The position numbers and the translations under genes are program-made. Of a stretch of DNA of 64,000 bases, positions 29,501 to 39,551 are shown one piece after another. Positions within the stretch are counted from its first letter, which is position 1; every line of letters begins with the position of its first letter. A model generated the notes under the pieces. The model saw only the letters and a program-made list of their open reading frames with translations. It did not search any database and was not told the origin of the DNA. Origin of the DNA: a virus; the IMG/VR virus record IMGVR_UViG_3300048930_000192, positions 1 through 64,000 of that record, one strand, 5' to 3'.

Positions 29501-30463
29501 GATCCACGAATTGTAGTTAAGCCCTGTGTCCGGATCGTTATTAATCCAGATAAATTGCTTGTCACTTTCGGATCCCTTTAGAACAATACCACCTTCGCTA
29601 AGTTCGTTATTGTTCAAGAAATCATTATACGGTGTGCCCACACTAACAATTGAATTTCTAGTAGAACCTGTAGATTGAAGTGAGATATATCCGGTTCTAC
29701 CAATCAAGTCATCTGCGTCGTATGGGTCGCTGAACGGAGAACCAATATAGAATATACCTGTCGGACCAGCGACTGTGCCAGTATAGCTATTAAACTGCGC
29801 AGATAGATATGCAGTCAAACTTACATTATCTTCAAAGTAATATGCAGTTGCACCAAAGTTACCAGCAGTATATGAACCGGCTGTTACACCTGTAAGATTT
29901 AACGCAACACCACGCTGATATGCAAGTTCAATTTGCTTATCTTCAATTCTTAAATTGTTAGCACCAATAAATGTGTTTTGGCCCAAAACACTAAGATTAC
30001 CCAACACAATTATATTGCCACCAAATTCGTGGTCGTCATCAATAGAATATGGTAGAATCTTAGATGCTCTTACCTTTTTGACTGTACCATTAGCTCCCAA
30101 TGATGTGTCGCTAACATCGTTGATTATATATTCGTCCAAACTAGAAACCGCAAGACTGCCACTCAGAGTTAGGCCATAAACGTCAAATTCAGTATAATCT
30201 ATTATAGTTTTGGTCACACCACCGTATAAGTTAGTGGTGCCAATTCCTGGGCCAGGATTAACACTAAGAGTAACTACGCCATTGTAATTACCAGCACTTA
30301 TTCCAGTCTGCTTTAACAGACCACCACTCAGGCCAGTTTCAACCTCATATACTTGCAATGGATTAAGATATTGTATGACTTCATTGGTTTTAATGAGCCA
30401 ATTATTGAAGGTATCAGATCTAGCTAGTGAGTCGATATTGATTAAATCGCCAGTTAATGACAT
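26597..30463 (-). CDS. Large tail fibre protein with collar domain and HxHD motifs
   Basis: 1288 residues. It starts LINIDSLARSDTFNNWLIKTNEVI, typical of long-fibre or gp10-like proteins of marine T4 relatives. A beta-rich repetitive shaft follows to about residue 620. A collar domain lies near 620-820 (VPIGTIYPYAGG, WVVCDGSKY, FVPDLRSRYIRG, MPSHSHG). Then come three copies of an HxHD-x-x-Y-x-R-x-D motif (GHNHDLRYIRYD, THDHDLRYVRFD, THNHDSIYVRYD), and an end domain. The HxH pairs are like those that bind iron in T4 long fibre tips. It probably forms a host-binding fibre. The ribosome site is GGAAG. Part of it resembles the 818-residue fibre. Confidence 0.82.
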   Translation of the reverse strand: MSLTGDLINIDSLARSDTFNNWLIKTNEVIQYLNPLQVYEVETGLSGGLLKQTGISAGNYNGVVTLSVNPGPGIGTTNLYGGVTKTIIDYTEFDVYGLTLSGSLAVSSLDEYIINDVSDTSLGANGTVKKVRASKILPYSIDDDHEFGGNIIVLGNLSVLGQNTFIGANNLRIEDKQIELAYQRGVALNLTGVTAGSYTAGNFGATAYYFEDNVSLTAYLSAQFNSYTGTVAGPTGIFYIGSPFSDPYDADDLIGRTGYISLQSTGSTRNSIVSVGTPYNDFLNNNELSEGGIVLKGSESDKQFIWINNDPDTGLNYNSWISNVGIGLSGSWDPFIGRIHRSYGYDGVTGYTGDNFIFAARTNEYLQIQLTELPIGATNNGQFSGGWVISKVPDNLSDQNTLKVWYSDTNIVDGKNLAFSVYGSISAAGGTGENWRAYSGITTTSFAKGLNVDQLDGAHGYTYSSPYSIPISDEYGLISGDLLETNSLRRRVSQSAHGLTFGDIVRINTSGDYVKALADSVENAESLGVVSSVSGDSFVITMKGLIKGLSGSVNTVEGVPFSAGEVYFLSGVVAGKLISDPDLNVLTRIPSGGVRKPMLIASSETEGYIINYIGTVIEDPTDELYLSGLVPIGTIYPYAGGLEYLSTEWVVCDGSKYNTSSYPDLDRVLQDKYFVRVTFSGTTTCVCTDGSRNLEVGDNITLTNTAGVVESRTISSITSTTITVSGTAPVSGVYELRIVSNSSSVSQFFVPDLRSRYIRGKSTDLDIGSVSGITSVALSNANMPSHSHGLNVTTAAFGVGQAVVSGSGFSTNTSATGNNEPFSIEPRNVVTYYIIRARSSTKATILTGHNHDLRYIRYDATHGSVDGLTDGGRATFRENAYLAGIGLGSSLPTFGATHDHDLRYVRFDDNQALSSAQAYTARSNIISSAYAEGNGYTVSSLTHNHDSIYVRYDGTPQYISPTNLDAFRDKIEVYSKTETDDYYVDVAGDMMTGDLVIDSANLLMQGGGDIWTKKSSGNTHLFSSPDQGKYEIYASSFKLLDDNGQLFINAITGSGNVENQYQILHKGIPIWDTFVTKASAVGVGNSRMETYFFGDMTVWPDGYTGGGDTSPIRRGGLLGKPVFGVDPVASRAFIMGSLLKDDGSRSNPPSLDFYDDRNADPFNTPAGTAKITGLTFPTADHHAANKQYVDQSCLPAGNIQTDATSYTISGLIPGAYFITAFIAQSSSSSVSLTATVNGVDYSLGTINASNPVTFNCVVTNVTSTINISMDSGSSDPRMRHITYYRIGS

Positions 30464-30476
30464 TTATTTCTTCCAT

Positions 30477-30671
30477 TTAAGAATGAGATATTTTGCTCAA
30501 TATCGCATTTATTCTTCTTACTTCACTTTCCAGAGATTCAATTCTAGAAATTAGTTCTTGTTTATTTTTCTTTATCAATTTATATTTATCAACTTCGTTC
30601 GTACTAGTTAATAATATGGCTCCAGCTTTTGGCTCTCTAACGTAGTCTGGATGCCCTTCGACTGGTTTCAT
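30477..30671 (-). CDS. Small coiled-coil protein
   Basis: 64 residues; residues about 28-60 form a clear heptad-type coiled coil (ISRIESLESEVRRINAIL). The N-terminus begins MKPVEGHPDYVREPKAGAIL, a pattern I associate with short conserved ORFs beside tail genes in marine T4-like phages. Its start overlaps the end of the DUF4815 gene by 4 nt. It may be a trimerisation or assembly factor for the adjacent fibre; the role is unproven. Confidence 0.6.
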   Translation of the reverse strand: MKPVEGHPDYVREPKAGAILLTSTNEVDKYKLIKKNKQELISRIESLESEVRRINAILSKISHS

Positions 30672-33600
30672 ACAACAATTGCCCTCATGTTTCTTATTCT
30701 TGGGCAGTTTGTGGTATCGCTGGACGCAAATACAATCTTAACTTGGAATATACCATATCTACTTATTTCTGGATCTAACTTGTATTGCAAATCGACATAA
30801 TCGTTCACATTGACAGAATTTCTACCAGAAACATAAGACAATTCTAACCATTCTTCATCTTCGATACCACTTTGAACGCCGTAAGGCAAACTTCTCATAT
30901 ACACTTTCAGAGACCCTTGATATGGCTTATATGCGTTAAGATAAACATACAACCCAAGTGCTTCTACAGAGTCATCTAGTTCCACACTCTTTGTAATATA
31001 TCTACTTAGAGTAGGATCAGTTGCACCATACGGCGTTGGATTCAACTCTAAGGTATCAGAATTGTTTCTGTTGTTATTGATATTGTTGCTAACGTAATAT
31101 ACTGCAAATCTTTCAAGATCTATCATAGGCGAAACAACACCAGAAGATATGTAAGTAACTTGAACTTTGCCATTTGTTGGATTAGTGCCTGCATTTATAG
31201 TATAAACAGATTCCGATGGCAAGTTCTTGTTTACCGGATATTCGTTGCCATCAAGACCGGCCAATCCAGCATTACCGTAAATTGAAGATGTGTTTGTTGG
31301 TACCAGTTCTTCGCTGACTATTCGTATCAAGTCAACATTACTATCATAGTCAACTGTAGAATCATATGTATCATCAAGTGTTATTTGGAAATTCCGACTA
31401 TTAATAGTATCAAATGCGCAACGGCTTATAATAAAGCAAACATCTTCTGTGTAATCAGCTGTATAGAGACCACCATTCTGTGGTCTAAACAAAGATCCCA
31501 TCAATGCATTATTGCTCGCTCTTTGAGTGGTGTCTACAGTAGAATAATTACCAATCTTAGCAGTATTAACAGTATAATTTTCACTGTTAGTTTTTAGTAC
31601 GATAGCATATTCACCAGGGGCAACATATACTGGTGTGCTAAATGTAAAGTTAGTTATTTGGGAGCCAGTCGTGCTTGCAGAAATATCTGATGGATACAAA
31701 TATTTCTCAGCAAACGGTAATACTTTAGATGGGTGCGGATATCCATTAGACATTGGTCGTATCTGCAAACATACCGGTTCATTTGATGTAGTTTCCTTAG
31801 TACTGAATAGTAGGCCGACTTTGTTAATGAACATACCATCTGGGTATTCGCTATTGTTTACAATAAATGTTTGAGCCAAGCTATCATATTGACCAACGCT
31901 ATTTGGAGTATTTCTAGTTAGAATGTTATTAACAATTTCTTCTGTCTGTGTAGATGACCTCTTTATAATTGCAGGTCGAACAGAGATTATGCCATTTTCT
32001 CTTGATTGTATGTAACCTCTTACATTAAATACACTATCTGCTGCGCTATAAGAACTAGCCAACGAATTACTGGCACTATCTGTAATGCGAATTAGTCTTT
32101 GACCAACTCTAAACGTACCAGATGGTACCGCAAATACTACGCCAGTTATTTTACCACTAGAGTCTGAAATCAGAGATCCAGTGACGTATTGGTCTACTCG
32201 AACGCCATCAAAGAACATATAATGTTGAGTATTTGGCTTTAATCCCTCAGCATTGATAGTTATATTTTGACTTAGTATAAACGGAGAAATACTCTCATTA
32301 ACGTATCTATTAAGTGTGTTCTTTGTAATATTTTCTGGTGTAGATCTATTAGAAAGATTAGAGCTGGCTGGGTTAGAATATAGATTAGTAGATCTGCTGA
32401 CAATATATTGATTTTGACGAGAAATTTGGTCTTCAACAATTTCTTTTCCTGCCCAGTTTAGTTCCCAATCGTTCCACTGGCTGCCGAAGCCATGCCCAGT
32501 TGCAGATGATTCCCACGCATCGTTTTCACCTTGCACGTTAATCTTTGTTAAGACGTCGCGGTTTTCGTCGTACCACAAATCACTGGAAGGTGAATTTTTA
32601 ATAGATCCGAGATAGCTGTATATTCCAGTATCGTTTATTTTGATTGCATTTGTTACTACGGTTTGGAATATAGCAGGTGTGCTTGTATAGTTGGCAATAG
32701 CAATATTGTCTGATGTGAGTGTTATGCCAGCACTAACAGCAGTTAATCCACTGTATGGTTGCACAATAGTTCTGAAACTTGGTCTAAGCTCTGAGTTCTC
32801 GAAGTCGATTGCGCATTTATAATATTCGTCTTGTACGTCGCCCTTAGAGTGACCTTTGAATGTATCTACCAAGATGCCAAGTTTTGGTCTAGAGAACCCA
32901 TCTGTGTCGTAAATTTCTGTGTTCTTGGCTTCTTGCTCGACAACACTCAAAGAGGTATAGAATTCTAGATTATCAACACGCTTTTCAATCTTGCCGATAT
33001 CTCTCATTGTATATCTACGATTTTCAACATATCTTATGCTAAGATCTTTGCTGTCGTAGGTATATGGATTATATGTAACGCTATACAGAGTCATCGAATC
33101 TGTAGCATCGGCCGGAGCCTTTGGATCTACACTAGGAGATCCCGATATAACTTTAAACTTCTTATCTCTTGTAAGAACTATCTTATCTGTTCTTGGCAAA
33201 TAGTGACTATAAGAAACATTTGAGTTAATGTTGTCAGATGGTACATCACACCCAGTAAGTGCGCCAGTCAAATCTCTGTACGGTCTAAAGTCATATACAT
33301 CACCCAAGTTGTATGTGTATCCGTTACTCTTACTGGTATATGTTGGTATCCATTCGTATTTTGTTCTGCCATCATATGGATCATTGCCGCCATTAAGATA
33401 GCTATTTACATTAATAGCACCAAATCCACTGTGATCATATCTAGTCAGATGTATGTCATATGGGCCAGTATATGAAGAATAGTTGATGTTGGGCTTCAAT
33501 ATTATTTTAGCCCAATCATAATAATTATCTGTTTGACCGGTATCTAAATCGAAACTAGAGAACATATTAGTAGTTATACCAGCACCTATGTGGCCAGTTA

Positions 33601-35521
33601 TATCATGAATTTGAACAACGTCAACCAATTTCTTTAGAAGAATGTAACTATTATTATTTTCGTCGGTTAATATGGTTGCTGATGGACCAGTAATGGTTAT
33701 TACTTCTGTAACAATATCTTTTGTGCGATGAAGAGTTCTAGAAGCGGCCTTTGTTTCGTAAGAAGCATAGCAGTGGGTTGGTCCACTTATGTTCAGAACC
33801 AAAGCCAAATATTGAGGTGCGCCTGTTACTGTGACAGTACCAGTTAGTGATACACCATTTGCGCTATAAACCATCAAAGATGATTGTGGGAAATTTCCCG
33901 GTGAAATATCAATGCTACCAAATGCATCGTATGGCGACAGAGTTACAGATGCATGGCCAGAGGCATTGAATGTAATTTGCTTATTAACATTGTAATAAAT
34001 TTCTGGATCTGTACCGGAATTTTCGAAATCTTCAACAGCAAGATTATTCAAATCATATATCAGGTTATTAAAGTTACCATTTTCTATCGAAGCAGTTGCA
34101 CCATTTGGCACAGTAAACAAATAATCGTTGTTTGCTGTGCGGCCATAGGCATACAATCTCTTGAATGAAGATATAGAATAAGATCCAGTAAGATTGATGT
34201 CATATAGATGCAAATAATAACTTGAATCTATCACGTCCTTCAAAGAAATTTGGCGAATCTTTGCTGTACCAATGTGAGAAAATTCTGCGTTGCCTGTGCC
34301 AGACGACATCAAGAAATTTTGACCGTTATTGGTATCAAATGTTAATCCAAAGTTACCAGCAGTTGAATTAAACTGCATTGTAAGATATGGGCCAACAGAT
34401 CTGTCGAAATACTCATTAGTAATAATCCGATTAGTTCTTGCCTTTGACACAACAAGATTTGTTGATCCTTGAGTCTCAAATTCGTATCCGAAGATGTATG
34501 CTTTACCAGCCTCTAGTTTTAGATTAAGAGTACTTGTATCCGCAGTTATATCTTGTATTTCTAGATCAAATGGTTTTACTGTATAGTTACCACTTTCGTC
34601 GTAAGTTCTACGAGCTAGTGTATCTTCTAATGCACTATAATCTGGATACTTCTCTAGTTTGATAGTAGTACCGTCAACGACGCGCATAAATTCTACGAAA
34701 TCTACTCTAGAAAGGTTATCAGTTGCAGATGTATTTGTAGGAGTAAAATCATACTGTTTAATGTCTAACGATATCTTATATCTATCAGATCCTGGTGCAC
34801 CGTAGTTATATGAGCCGTACGCTGGATCTAACAAGGTTTCGTCTAAGTCGGAATTAATAAACGAACGATTCACTGTAAATCCGACTCTTACTGTTGGATC
34901 TGTAAAGTTTCTATATTGAGAACCATCAGAACCATTTAGATTGTATAAACCAATATTCTGCCCAGTATATCCGACAAAGAATCCGTCAACGTATCTTATA
35001 CCATTGGCTACACTTATCAGTTTAGCGTCACTAATATAAGAACCGGGAACAGCGGTGAGACTTGTAACCTTAAACGTAAATGGATTACCAGAGGCTGTGC
35101 CTGATATAATTGCGTTATTTGTAAATGTCAGACCGGAAGTATAATGAACATAAGCCACGTTTAAAGTATCTACAGAGCTGCCAGATATACCACCCTCTGC
35201 AAATATTACATTACCAATCGATGTCGCACCAAGAGAAAGATTAGATCCTATAATTTCTGAATATGAAGCACCAGAAAGGCTTGCAAATCTAACAGCCTTT
35301 AGTATATTTTCTGTTATTTCCCCACCCGCAACAATGCTACCGTCAGCAAAGATATGATTACCAAATCTTTGCACTTGATTTTGTAGAAGAGTCTGAATTT
35401 GAGTCAATTCTCGTGCTTGTACGGCAAATCCTGGGCGAAACAATAACCGCAAAAATCCCTTATCAGAATTAAAGTCGTCATAGTATGGATCTGTATTAAA
35501 TAGAGTTGGATCGTAAACCAT
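30668..35521 (-). CDS. DUF4815-type tail or baseplate protein
   Basis: 1617 residues, the largest gene in the window. The N-terminus has the DUF4815 signature (PYYDDFNSDKGFLRLLFRPG then QARELTQIQTLLQNQVQRFG). This family is found at the baseplate periphery of T4-like marine phages, in the place of T4 gp9-gp12, and probably links baseplate wedges to fibres. The rest is a long beta-rich region, with a TMRDIGKIEKRVDNLEFY helix near residue 840 and a C-terminal jelly-roll-like domain. AAAGGA precedes the ATG. It is the first gene after gp8 in the baseplate operon. Confidence 0.8.
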   Translation of the reverse strand: MVYDPTLFNTDPYYDDFNSDKGFLRLLFRPGFAVQARELTQIQTLLQNQVQRFGNHIFADGSIVAGGEITENILKAVRFASLSGASYSEIIGSNLSLGATSIGNVIFAEGGISGSSVDTLNVAYVHYTSGLTFTNNAIISGTASGNPFTFKVTSLTAVPGSYISDAKLISVANGIRYVDGFFVGYTGQNIGLYNLNGSDGSQYRNFTDPTVRVGFTVNRSFINSDLDETLLDPAYGSYNYGAPGSDRYKISLDIKQYDFTPTNTSATDNLSRVDFVEFMRVVDGTTIKLEKYPDYSALEDTLARRTYDESGNYTVKPFDLEIQDITADTSTLNLKLEAGKAYIFGYEFETQGSTNLVVSKARTNRIITNEYFDRSVGPYLTMQFNSTAGNFGLTFDTNNGQNFLMSSGTGNAEFSHIGTAKIRQISLKDVIDSSYYLHLYDINLTGSYSISSFKRLYAYGRTANNDYLFTVPNGATASIENGNFNNLIYDLNNLAVEDFENSGTDPEIYYNVNKQITFNASGHASVTLSPYDAFGSIDISPGNFPQSSLMVYSANGVSLTGTVTVTGAPQYLALVLNISGPTHCYASYETKAASRTLHRTKDIVTEVITITGPSATILTDENNNSYILLKKLVDVVQIHDITGHIGAGITTNMFSSFDLDTGQTDNYYDWAKIILKPNINYSSYTGPYDIHLTRYDHSGFGAINVNSYLNGGNDPYDGRTKYEWIPTYTSKSNGYTYNLGDVYDFRPYRDLTGALTGCDVPSDNINSNVSYSHYLPRTDKIVLTRDKKFKVISGSPSVDPKAPADATDSMTLYSVTYNPYTYDSKDLSIRYVENRRYTMRDIGKIEKRVDNLEFYTSLSVVEQEAKNTEIYDTDGFSRPKLGILVDTFKGHSKGDVQDEYYKCAIDFENSELRPSFRTIVQPYSGLTAVSAGITLTSDNIAIANYTSTPAIFQTVVTNAIKINDTGIYSYLGSIKNSPSSDLWYDENRDVLTKINVQGENDAWESSATGHGFGSQWNDWELNWAGKEIVEDQISRQNQYIVSRSTNLYSNPASSNLSNRSTPENITKNTLNRYVNESISPFILSQNITINAEGLKPNTQHYMFFDGVRVDQYVTGSLISDSSGKITGVVFAVPSGTFRVGQRLIRITDSASNSLASSYSAADSVFNVRGYIQSRENGIISVRPAIIKRSSTQTEEIVNNILTRNTPNSVGQYDSLAQTFIVNNSEYPDGMFINKVGLLFSTKETTSNEPVCLQIRPMSNGYPHPSKVLPFAEKYLYPSDISASTTGSQITNFTFSTPVYVAPGEYAIVLKTNSENYTVNTAKIGNYSTVDTTQRASNNALMGSLFRPQNGGLYTADYTEDVCFIISRCAFDTINSRNFQITLDDTYDSTVDYDSNVDLIRIVSEELVPTNTSSIYGNAGLAGLDGNEYPVNKNLPSESVYTINAGTNPTNGKVQVTYISSGVVSPMIDLERFAVYYVSNNINNNRNNSDTLELNPTPYGATDPTLSRYITKSVELDDSVEALGLYVYLNAYKPYQGSLKVYMRSLPYGVQSGIEDEEWLELSYVSGRNSVNVNDYVDLQYKLDPEISRYGIFQVKIVFASSDTTNCPRIRNMRAIVV

Positions 35522-35531
35522 TTATTTCCTT

Positions 35532-37811
35532 TTAGAAATTAATTACAAGTTTAATTTCTTCTCTTTGCTCGTTCGATCTTGGCACAGGTCGTATATTTTG
35601 TATGTGAACCAATTCACCAGAATGATACTTTATGTCTGGATATCTTATAATGTTATTTATGGTAGCAGAATACGAATTACCGTATTTAATAGTGTGACCA
35701 GTAGCAAATGTACCCCAAACACCGTTTACTATCGCATTGGCGCTAGTTGATCCTGTAGCAGGAACCCAATCTATTAGATATCCTTTCGACATTTCGGTAG
35801 TTCCAGAAAGGCTTGTTATAAGACTATCCGCAGTCAAAGACGAATCGGTAAATACATTAGCGCCGTTATAGAATAGTTCGATATTATAAGATTGTGTATA
35901 TATACTATTACTGTTAAAGTCGCGATAGGCTATCTCTGATATCTTACCAATTTTACTGCTGTATCCGGTATTACCCACATACCATTTATTGACAAATTCG
36001 CCAATATTAAATGCACCGTGATAGTCTTCTAGATATAGAGATCCTATTAAATTAGTAGCCAAATCTGGCTGCCATTTATACACTTTACCGTAAGAATATG
36101 TAGGATAAACGCTGTCACCAGATGTGCTGCCATTACCGACACTTTGAACAAATTGGCCACGAACAAAATCTACACCTTCTGGATCAAATGTTGCATCATA
36201 TGGTGTTATTTTAACGTCTAGTGTATTGTGCCCTTCTGTGCCTGCAATAGTCTTGTAACTCACTTGATTTATTGTTTTGCCATCAGATAAAGTCAATCCA
36301 ATCTTGAAGGCATTTTCGTAATCAGATTTTAGATAAAGATTAGAGGTGCACGTTATACCGGTGATACCAGCAAACCATTCAATTACTTCACCAGATGCAG
36401 TACCAAAACTTACAATATCACCGGCAGCATAATCGTCAGAATCACCAGACTCAACCAGGTTCAAATTTACTATTTTTCTGTGCAGCAATGGATTTTTCAA
36501 CAAAGCAAATTGGCGATAGTCGTTGCTAATGGTCAGCAAATTGTCTTCATCTTGATCGAAATTCTCTATTATCATCAGCGCATTGCATCCCAGTTCTTTA
36601 ACTGGATTTGAGCCGTGACCACCGGGTGGTGACATTATAGCCTTTGCCAATACCGACATATCGGCATTAGATCCTGGTATCGAAGTTAGCCCCTTAATAA
36701 TTTCAATTTGGCCAAACGTATATTCTTTGCCGCTGTCTACTATTTCGATTGTGTCCAGATATTTCGGTCCAGTAAACCCCGACAGATATTGATCGCCGAA
36801 AGTTACAGCAAAATCTGCTCTATTGAACTGGGTATTAAGAGAATTGTTGCTGGCATATCCGTCACCAACTATTTTTATTTGAGGTTGTATAGAAAACAAA
36901 CTACGATCAGATCCGACACCAGATGTTACGCCAACATCAAGAGGTGTTTCTATAGTTACAGTTGCGCTGTTAGATCCTGCGGCATAGCTAGAAATTATTC
37001 TTTGCTGACCTTGACCAAGCCCAGATTCTATTTTTAGTACCATTCCGTCATAATAACCGTTAGAATACACAATATTTGGGCTAGATATCACAATGCTGCT
37101 TGTGCCAGCAGTTGCTGATTGAGATATTTGATTTTCTGGTTTATAAAAAACAACTCTATCAGATATAATCTGGTCTCTGACAGATTTGTTCAATTCTACA
37201 AAGTCTATACTACCGTCAATTGCCTGTTGCTGAACATTCCATTGCAAAATTCTTTCGTCGTTATCTTCTACGTTTTCGATATATTCGACTGGCATGTATC
37301 CGATAGAATCTGAATAAGATTTAGTCAGAAACTTTCTCTTAGATTCTGGTATCTGATACATAAACTTCCAACGATATCCGTCAGACAATGTTCTTATTTG
37401 AGAATCTGTATGAGTAGGTGCAACCGAAGAAACTGCGTTATAGTTGTTATCTATGCACTTATAAACTCTCGCTTCGTCTACGAGAACATAGAAGTTGGAC
37501 GGGCTATCGTCGTCGAATAAGTCGGTATAATCTCTGTACGTGTTATACACGGTACCTGGTGACCAATCAACTCTTCTTATTACCAAAGAAATATCGTCTT
37601 GGTTTATTTGCTTGCAGCCTATAATACCTCTATAAAACTCGGTATCAGACAAGATCGAATCCACATTGGCTGGCGGCGAGTCGTCGTTTGGCCACTCACT
37701 TATTCTACTTATTGCAACAAAGTACTTATCATCAGAATACTTTATATTAGAATAAAGCATATCTGCTAACGAAGTCCTAGTTTTTTGCCTGAATGGATCA
37801 CATACACCCAT
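35532..37811 (-). CDS. 8: Baseplate wedge protein gp8, enlarged
   Basis: 759 residues compared with 334 in T4. The ends match gp8: FVAISRISEWPNDDSPP and VIRRVDWSPGTVYNTY near the N-terminus, then SDGYRWKFMYQIPESKRKFL (about residues 145-164), and at the C-terminus YHSGELVHIQNIRPVPRS followed by EEIKLVINF, corresponding to the T4 HSGEMIYMENRPPI end. The middle 400-450 residues are an insertion of beta-rich repeats not found in T4. It joins gp6 and gp7 in the wedge. The ribosome site is AAGAAGG. Confidence 0.9.
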   Translation of the reverse strand: MGVCDPFRQKTRTSLADMLYSNIKYSDDKYFVAISRISEWPNDDSPPANVDSILSDTEFYRGIIGCKQINQDDISLVIRRVDWSPGTVYNTYRDYTDLFDDDSPSNFYVLVDEARVYKCIDNNYNAVSSVAPTHTDSQIRTLSDGYRWKFMYQIPESKRKFLTKSYSDSIGYMPVEYIENVEDNDERILQWNVQQQAIDGSIDFVELNKSVRDQIISDRVVFYKPENQISQSATAGTSSIVISSPNIVYSNGYYDGMVLKIESGLGQGQQRIISSYAAGSNSATVTIETPLDVGVTSGVGSDRSLFSIQPQIKIVGDGYASNNSLNTQFNRADFAVTFGDQYLSGFTGPKYLDTIEIVDSGKEYTFGQIEIIKGLTSIPGSNADMSVLAKAIMSPPGGHGSNPVKELGCNALMIIENFDQDEDNLLTISNDYRQFALLKNPLLHRKIVNLNLVESGDSDDYAAGDIVSFGTASGEVIEWFAGITGITCTSNLYLKSDYENAFKIGLTLSDGKTINQVSYKTIAGTEGHNTLDVKITPYDATFDPEGVDFVRGQFVQSVGNGSTSGDSVYPTYSYGKVYKWQPDLATNLIGSLYLEDYHGAFNIGEFVNKWYVGNTGYSSKIGKISEIAYRDFNSNSIYTQSYNIELFYNGANVFTDSSLTADSLITSLSGTTEMSKGYLIDWVPATGSTSANAIVNGVWGTFATGHTIKYGNSYSATINNIIRYPDIKYHSGELVHIQNIRPVPRSNEQREEIKLVINF

Positions 37812-37826
37812 GTTTATTTTGCCTTC

Positions 37827-39551
37827 TTAAAAATTCGGACTTGAGCCGTAATTTCTTACGGTGCCTGTTGTTGATCTGCAATCGAACTTCTCTCCGATTG
37901 GCATTTCCAAAAAACTGCCAATTGATATTTTATAAAATTCAGACGCATTATCGTACTGCAATGTAACATATTTATGATCCCGCGGCCCAGTAAATGATTC
38001 TAGCCATTCAGATCGCCTAGATGCAGTTAATGTCCATTCTTGCCAATTTCCCAAACCAGTAGACCCAGCGAAGTTATATCTTTCTTCATATGGTATTCTT
38101 GCCACAACAGTACCGTTATTTCCGATTCTTTCATTTGGATGATCGTATATAATCCAGAAAGGATCTGCTCTTACAAATCCACTAAGACCAACCCAGTCAG
38201 AAGTTGTACCAGATTCATACTCTATGCCATTAGAAAGTGGATTGCAGTTTCCAGCAGTCATTATCAAGTTATCGTGCAGCGAGGGATAATACCCGGCTTT
38301 ATCAGAATCAATCATAAACCAATCGGCAAGATTGTCGTAAGTGTTAAATGTATACGGCAAATAATGTCCAATTATAGGAACTTCATATCTAGAAAGTTCT
38401 GAGTTTGTACTCATATCACCTTCTATACATCGTTTGATTAAAACCTGACCAAAGAAAGCAAGACCGGCTGGGTGAATTAGTTTCTTGATTATATCTCTAT
38501 ATCTGCTTATTACAACTTCTGTTTTAAGCACATAACTAAAGTTCTGATAATAGTGATTATCTTGTAGTACTTTATTGGAACTTAACTTGCCATCATTGTT
38601 TGAATAGTATCCTTCGTAGTTGCATATAGCACCAATATTTGCGGTACCAGAGAATCCAGAACCCTTTACACTTGTAACAGATATAGTTGGCGATATACCA
38701 TAATTAACACCAAAGTTATTAATCTTAATCTTTAGTATTTTGCCAGTAGATGAAACCTGAGAAACTTCTGCTTCTGCTTTTTGCCCAACATCGTTTATAT
38801 CAGTAGTGAAAACTAACTTATCGCCGATTCTATAGTTAGATCCACCGCTTATTATGCTTATTGAAGAAACTACAGAGTATACCTTAGATTCAGTAAGTAT
38901 TTCGGTGTCGTCATTGAACATCACTTGTTGATCAGCAACGAATGTTCCACTTACACCAGTTAGCTCATATTCAGATACCTCAAACACACCAAGCTGATAC
39001 CTAGAAACATTTTCAACAAATGCAGAAGATATAACAGTACCAGAACTATTTACTTGATATATTTTTTTACCAAGAGACCTAAAGCAGTTAGAACCAAGGC
39101 TGCTGCTTGTTCGTATAGTTTTCTTTTGAGTCCACTTGCCGTCACTAACTCTAAGAATATCTAATTTTGGATAATAAAATTCTACGTTAGTGTCATATAA
39201 TATTCTAAAAAGAAGTTCATATGTCTTTTCTGTGCCCCTTGCTCGATAAAACTGTTTAATATTCTTTATCAGCTTTCTTTCATCGAGCGGCGCACCTGTA
39301 TCTTTATTGATGGCAAGAGTTTCTGGAAACCCATTTAGATACTGACTCTTAAAACTAGATATAAACTCGTCGAATGTCGTATCAATATCTATTGCATTAC
39401 CAAGTTCTAACATGTTTCTCAGACTAGAACCCTGAGTTTCTGTCCATTCGTAGTACGCTTTAATAAAAGCAGTAAATGTAGGATGATCCAGCCGCACAAA
39501 TTGCGGTATTCTGTAATTTATGATGGCCGATATATTATTGCCAGTTGACAT
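37827..39551 (-). CDS. Baseplate wedge protein in the gp7 position
   Basis: 574 residues. The N-terminus (IINYRIPQFVRLDHPTFTAF, then IKAYYEWTETQGS) and FKSQYLNGFPETLAINKDTG are typical of a conserved virion protein that marine T4 relatives carry between gp6 and gp8, and FYRARGTEKTYELLFRILY near residue 105 is its most conserved block. T4 has the 1032-residue gp7 here, so this is probably the functional counterpart, but full homology is uncertain. The C-terminal third is a beta-rich domain. GGAA lies upstream of the ATG. Confidence 0.75.
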   Translation of the reverse strand: MSTGNNISAIINYRIPQFVRLDHPTFTAFIKAYYEWTETQGSSLRNMLELGNAIDIDTTFDEFISSFKSQYLNGFPETLAINKDTGAPLDERKLIKNIKQFYRARGTEKTYELLFRILYDTNVEFYYPKLDILRVSDGKWTQKKTIRTSSSLGSNCFRSLGKKIYQVNSSGTVISSAFVENVSRYQLGVFEVSEYELTGVSGTFVADQQVMFNDDTEILTESKVYSVVSSISIISGGSNYRIGDKLVFTTDINDVGQKAEAEVSQVSSTGKILKIKINNFGVNYGISPTISVTSVKGSGFSGTANIGAICNYEGYYSNNDGKLSSNKVLQDNHYYQNFSYVLKTEVVISRYRDIIKKLIHPAGLAFFGQVLIKRCIEGDMSTNSELSRYEVPIIGHYLPYTFNTYDNLADWFMIDSDKAGYYPSLHDNLIMTAGNCNPLSNGIEYESGTTSDWVGLSGFVRADPFWIIYDHPNERIGNNGTVVARIPYEERYNFAGSTGLGNWQEWTLTASRRSEWLESFTGPRDHKYVTLQYDNASEFYKISIGSFLEMPIGEKFDCRSTTGTVRNYGSSPNF

